From: Alphaproteobacteria bacterium
GTDB taxonomy: Bacteria; Pseudomonadota; Alphaproteobacteria; ATCC43930; CGMCC-115725
Length of the DNA stretch: 7,283 bases
Assembly (NCBI GenBank): GCA_019237175.1
Contig: JAFAHP010000041.1
Span: 1-7,283, forward strand
Reading direction: 5' to 3'
Positions within the stretch are counted from its first letter, which is position 1. Each line of letters begins with the position of its first letter. The notes beneath the pieces were generated by a model, which made no database searches, was not told the origin of the DNA, and saw nothing but the letters and a program-made list of their open reading frames with translations. Positions 6,301-7,283 of this stretch are shown here, piece by piece. A program made the translations under genes and the position numbers.

Positions 6301-6855
6301 CGGCGCATCGCTGTGGACGTCGTCGCGGGCCCGTTTGGCGCCGTTGACCGCAGCCTTGATCTGCAGCGGGTCCTGGCACGTTTCGATAATGATCGCGTCG
6401 ACCCCGCCGGCGATCAGCCCAGCGCATTGGATGGTCAGCGCGTCTTCCAGCTCCTGGTAACCGATATGGCCGAGCGAGGGCAAACGAGTTCCCGGTCCAA
6501 CCGAGCCCAACACAAAGCGCGGGCGGCCGTCATGAGCAAATTCGGCGAGCACTTCGCGGGCGATCTCGGCGGACCGCCGATTCAACGCAAAAGCACGATC
6601 GGCCAGCCCGAACTCGCCCAAAGTGATCGGCGAGCCGCCAAAGCTGTTGGTCTGGGTCGCGTCGCAACCAGCGGCGAGGTAGCCGCGATGAATTTCACGG
6701 ATCAGATCGGGACGGCTCTCACAGACGATCTCGGTGCAATTCTCATTGCCCAGAAAATCGCGGGCGATGTCGAGATTGCGCGCCTGCACCTGGGTTCCCA
6801 TCGCACCGTCGCACAGCACGACGCGATCGGCGAGAAAATCGAGAAAATGAGTCAT
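3361..6855 (-). CDS. metH: Cobalamin-dependent methionine synthase
   Basis: This cytoplasmic enzyme transfers the methyl group of 5-methyl-THF through cobalamin to homocysteine, making methionine. The 1164 residues (E. coli MetH 1227) hold four modules. The homocysteine domain (~1-305) has DGAMGTQ (16-22) and zinc ligands Cys223, Cys289 and Cys290. The folate domain (~340-610) has GERCNANGS (346-354) and GLSNISFG (544-551). The cap and B12 domains (~635-845) have DVHDIGK (731-737) with His733 as lower cobalt ligand; Asp731, His733 and Ser784 match the E. coli 757/759/810 triad. The AdoMet reactivation domain (~905-1164) has RFSFGYPACP (1107-1116). Its start, PPFWGPR and YQFQWGYRK, resembles cyanobacterial or Thermus-like MetH more than E. 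coli. A basic, Gly/Pro-rich linker spans ~858-885. The start at 6855 is the only ATG before the conserved DGAMG motif. It lies 121 bp downstream of metF and is probably co-transcribed with it. Confidence 0.97.
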   Translation of the reverse strand: MTHFLDFLADRVVLCDGAMGTQVQARNLDIARDFLGNENCTEIVCESRPDLIREIHRGYLAAGCDATQTNSFGGSPITLGEFGLADRAFALNRRSAEIAREVLAEFAHDGRPRFVLGSVGPGTRLPSLGHIGYQELEDALTIQCAGLIAGGVDAIIIETCQDPLQIKAAVNGAKRARDDVHSDAPILIQVTVETTGSLLVGADIAAAATIVEALDVPMIGLNCATGPREMAEHVKWLGENWPRLISVQPNAGLPELVGGRAQYPLGAAELAQWLERFVVEDGVNMIGGCCGTDVAHIAALDAMLRRVGSDRRRPVPRPRRVSWTPAVASLYSQVPLRQENAWLSIGERCNANGSRKFRQLQEAGDWDGCVEMAREQVKEGSHTLDLCTAFVGRDEVADMSEAVSRLRGAVNAPLVVDSTEYPVLTAALKLYGGKPIINSINFEDGEEAAAKRLQLARRFGAAVIALTIDETGMAKEAPHKVQIARRLFDFACNRHGLPPCDLLFDPLTFTICTGNQDDRRLGLDTLEAIEKIAQAMPECQIVLGLSNISFGLNPPARQILNSVFLDHALRRGLTGAIVHFSRIIPLHRIPPEEAQVAEDLIFDRRRDGYDPLQSFIALFENRTAGKAEKRDRAQSLEDRLAQRIVDGDRQGLEADLNLAMERWQPLDIINDILLSGMKTVGELFGAGKMQLPFVLQSAETMKTAVGFLEPHMERVEGREKGTVVLATVRGDVHDIGKNLVDIILTNNGYRVINLGIKQPIGTILEAAARHKADAVGMSGLLVKSTVVMRENLEEMSRQGLDLPVMLGGAALTRRYVEEDCLKAYAAGRVAYARDAFDGLALMNKIAAGEFDSHLAEIRARNDHRPVGRTRQPGSSAGARPLRPVDLDEIRLRRTELARSAAVPQPPFWGPRAITSLSPKAVVPYLNERMLYQFQWGYRKDGKSLAEYREWAKGELRPILARMLEIAIREQILAPQAAYGYWPCAAEGNDVILFTADHSREMARFSFPRQRKEGGLCIADFFRDVDAGERDVIGLQVVTMGRRASDAAREWFADNRYQDYLYLHGLSVEMAEALAEYVHRRIRAELGFTAEEARDPEAMLAQGYRGSRFSFGYPACPNLADQKQLLGLLHADEIGVMLSEEDQLEPEQSTSAIVVHHPQAKYFTV

Positions 6856-6860
6856 CTACC

Positions 6861-6872
6861 CGCCTCGAGGCG
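6861..6872. promoter_or_regulatory. Perfect 12-bp palindrome at the metH ribosome-binding region
   Basis: CGCCTCGAGGCG is self-complementary and ends 5 nt before the metH ATG. Its 3' half on the minus strand (GAGGCG) is the only purine-rich stretch that could serve as ribosome site. The stem CGCC/GGCG with a TCGA loop would hide it, so it may lower or control metH translation. The function is inferred. Confidence 0.4.
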
Positions 6873-6875
6873 AGG

Positions 6876-6943
6876 CCCCTCACCCCAGCCCTCTCCCCGC
6901 AGGCGGGGAGAGGGAGGGACCCGCGCAGCGGGAGGGTGAGGGG
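6876..6943. repeat. Three-stem palindromic intergenic repeat between metF and metH
   Basis: An outer 10-bp stem (6876-6885/6934-6943) encloses a 12-bp complementary pair (6889-6900/6903-6914, only 2 nt between the arms, so effectively 11 bp with a 4-nt loop) and a 5-bp stem (6920-6924/6928-6932); all arms are perfect, giving a cloverleaf-like fold. On the minus strand it translates to strings such as LPLPACGERAGVRG. I remember such strings as frequent spurious peptides in proteobacterial genomes, so this is probably one copy of a dispersed REP-like family. It lies within the presumed operon and could affect transcript processing or the metF:metH ratio. Confidence 0.75.
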
Positions 6944-6976
6944 GAGCAATTGACGGGCGTCGGCAGGGAAAGCGCC

Positions 6977-7283
6977 TCATCCCGCCGCCGCCGGCTTCTT
7001 CGCGCGAACTCCCAGCAGATGGCAGATTGCAACGATCAGATCGGCGCGATTCAATGTATAAAAATGAAACTCGTGGACGCCTTCGGCGTGAAGCCGCCGG
7101 CATTGCTCGCCGGCGATCGAGGCAGCGACAAGCCGACGGGTATCGGGATCGTCGTCGAGCCCGGAAAATTGCGCTTCCATCCAAACCGGGATTGAGGCAC
7201 CGCAGTTCGCGCTAAACTTCTTGACCTGCGCGTAATTTGTTACCGGCAGGATGCCGGGGACGAGCGGCACCGTGATCCCGCGA
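6977..7283 (-). CDS. metF: Methylenetetrahydrofolate reductase, C-terminal part (cut by right edge)
   Basis: MetF is the cytoplasmic flavoprotein that reduces 5,10-methylene-THF to 5-methyl-THF, the methyl donor for MetH. About 101 residues and the TGA stop (6977-6979) are visible; the frame stays open to the window end, so the gene starts outside. The motifs are those of the C-terminal third of the TIM barrel: ITVPLVPGILPVTN, then GLDDDP, AGEQCRRLHAEGV and the signature FHFYTLNRADL, ending in ICHLLGV plus a short Lys/Ala tail. A GTG at 7268-7270 falls inside the conserved TVPLVPG motif and is not the start. It lies 121 bp upstream of metH in the same direction, the usual pathway pairing. Nothing in the visible part looks broken. 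Confidence 0.95.
   Translation of the reverse strand, partial: RGITVPLVPGILPVTNYAQVKKFSANCGASIPVWMEAQFSGLDDDPDTRRLVAASIAGEQCRRLHAEGVHEFHFYTLNRADLIVAICHLLGVRAKKPAAAG

Noticed and set aside
5857..6939. Plus-strand 360-codon frame opposite metH
   Set aside because: It is Arg/Asp-rich antisense translation of the conserved MetH homocysteine domain, a usual GC-rich shadow; the MetH frame carries all catalytic motifs.
6856..6976. Cobalamin or SAM riboswitch directly upstream of metH
   Set aside because: The whole spacer is taken up by the palindromic repeat and the ribosome-site palindrome. Any such switch would sit ahead of metF, outside the window.
6743..7184. Minus-strand frames across the metF-metH spacer (6743-6949, 6852-7184)
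   Set aside because: They are Arg/Pro/Gly-rich translations of the repeat and out-of-frame readings of metF and metH.
1..7283. CRISPR arrays, tRNA or rRNA genes, prophage or defence genes
   Set aside because: No regularly spaced repeats, cloverleaf tRNA, rRNA motifs, or phage or defence proteins were seen on either strand.

Overview
The window reads as a stretch of GC-rich alphaproteobacterial chromosome, probably from Hyphomicrobiales (Rhizobiales) or a nearby order. The basis is the protein style, the metF-metH gene order, and two intergenic repeats of kinds I remember as scattered through such genomes. I cannot name a genus. Every recognisable gene lies on the minus strand, so transcription runs from the right edge to the left.

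In transcription order: (1) the last ~101 codons of metF (methylenetetrahydrofolate reductase), cut by the right edge; (2) a 121-bp spacer with a nested palindromic repeat and a perfect 12-bp palindrome over the metH ribosome-binding region; (3) a complete cobalamin-dependent methionine synthase, metH, with all four modules and a reactivation domain that looks unlike the E. coli type; (4) a 290-bp spacer with a perfect 12-bp inverted repeat; (5) a secreted GlcG/HbpS-family (putative heme-binding) protein ending just before a strong GC hairpin; (6) a ~400-bp, relatively AT-rich spacer with operator-like repeats and a weak promoter candidate; (7) a complete propionyl-CoA carboxylase beta subunit, pccB; (8) a hairpin repeat just downstream of pccB; (9) directly after it, the 5' end of a group II intron that runs off the left edge.

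MetF makes the 5-methyl-THF that MetH uses to methylate homocysteine, so those two are a functional unit and probably one operon. PccB carboxylates propionyl-CoA to methylmalonyl-CoA. That route normally continues through the B12-dependent methylmalonyl-CoA mutase, so cobalamin is a loose link between the two ends of the window. The biotin-carrying partner subunit is not in view.

I see no new multi-gene system. The best item is the group II intron. Its first 212 nt follow the class C (IIC) pattern step by step, a candidate EBS1 loop (CGTG) is complementary to the last four exon bases (CACG), and the exon carries a hairpin at the insertion point, as IIC introns require. The hairpin belongs to what looks like a dispersed alphaproteobacterial repeat, which suggests a repeat family serving as intron landing sites. 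Secondary points are the variant MetH reactivation domain, the three-stem repeat inside the metF-metH spacer, and the repeat array ahead of pccB.
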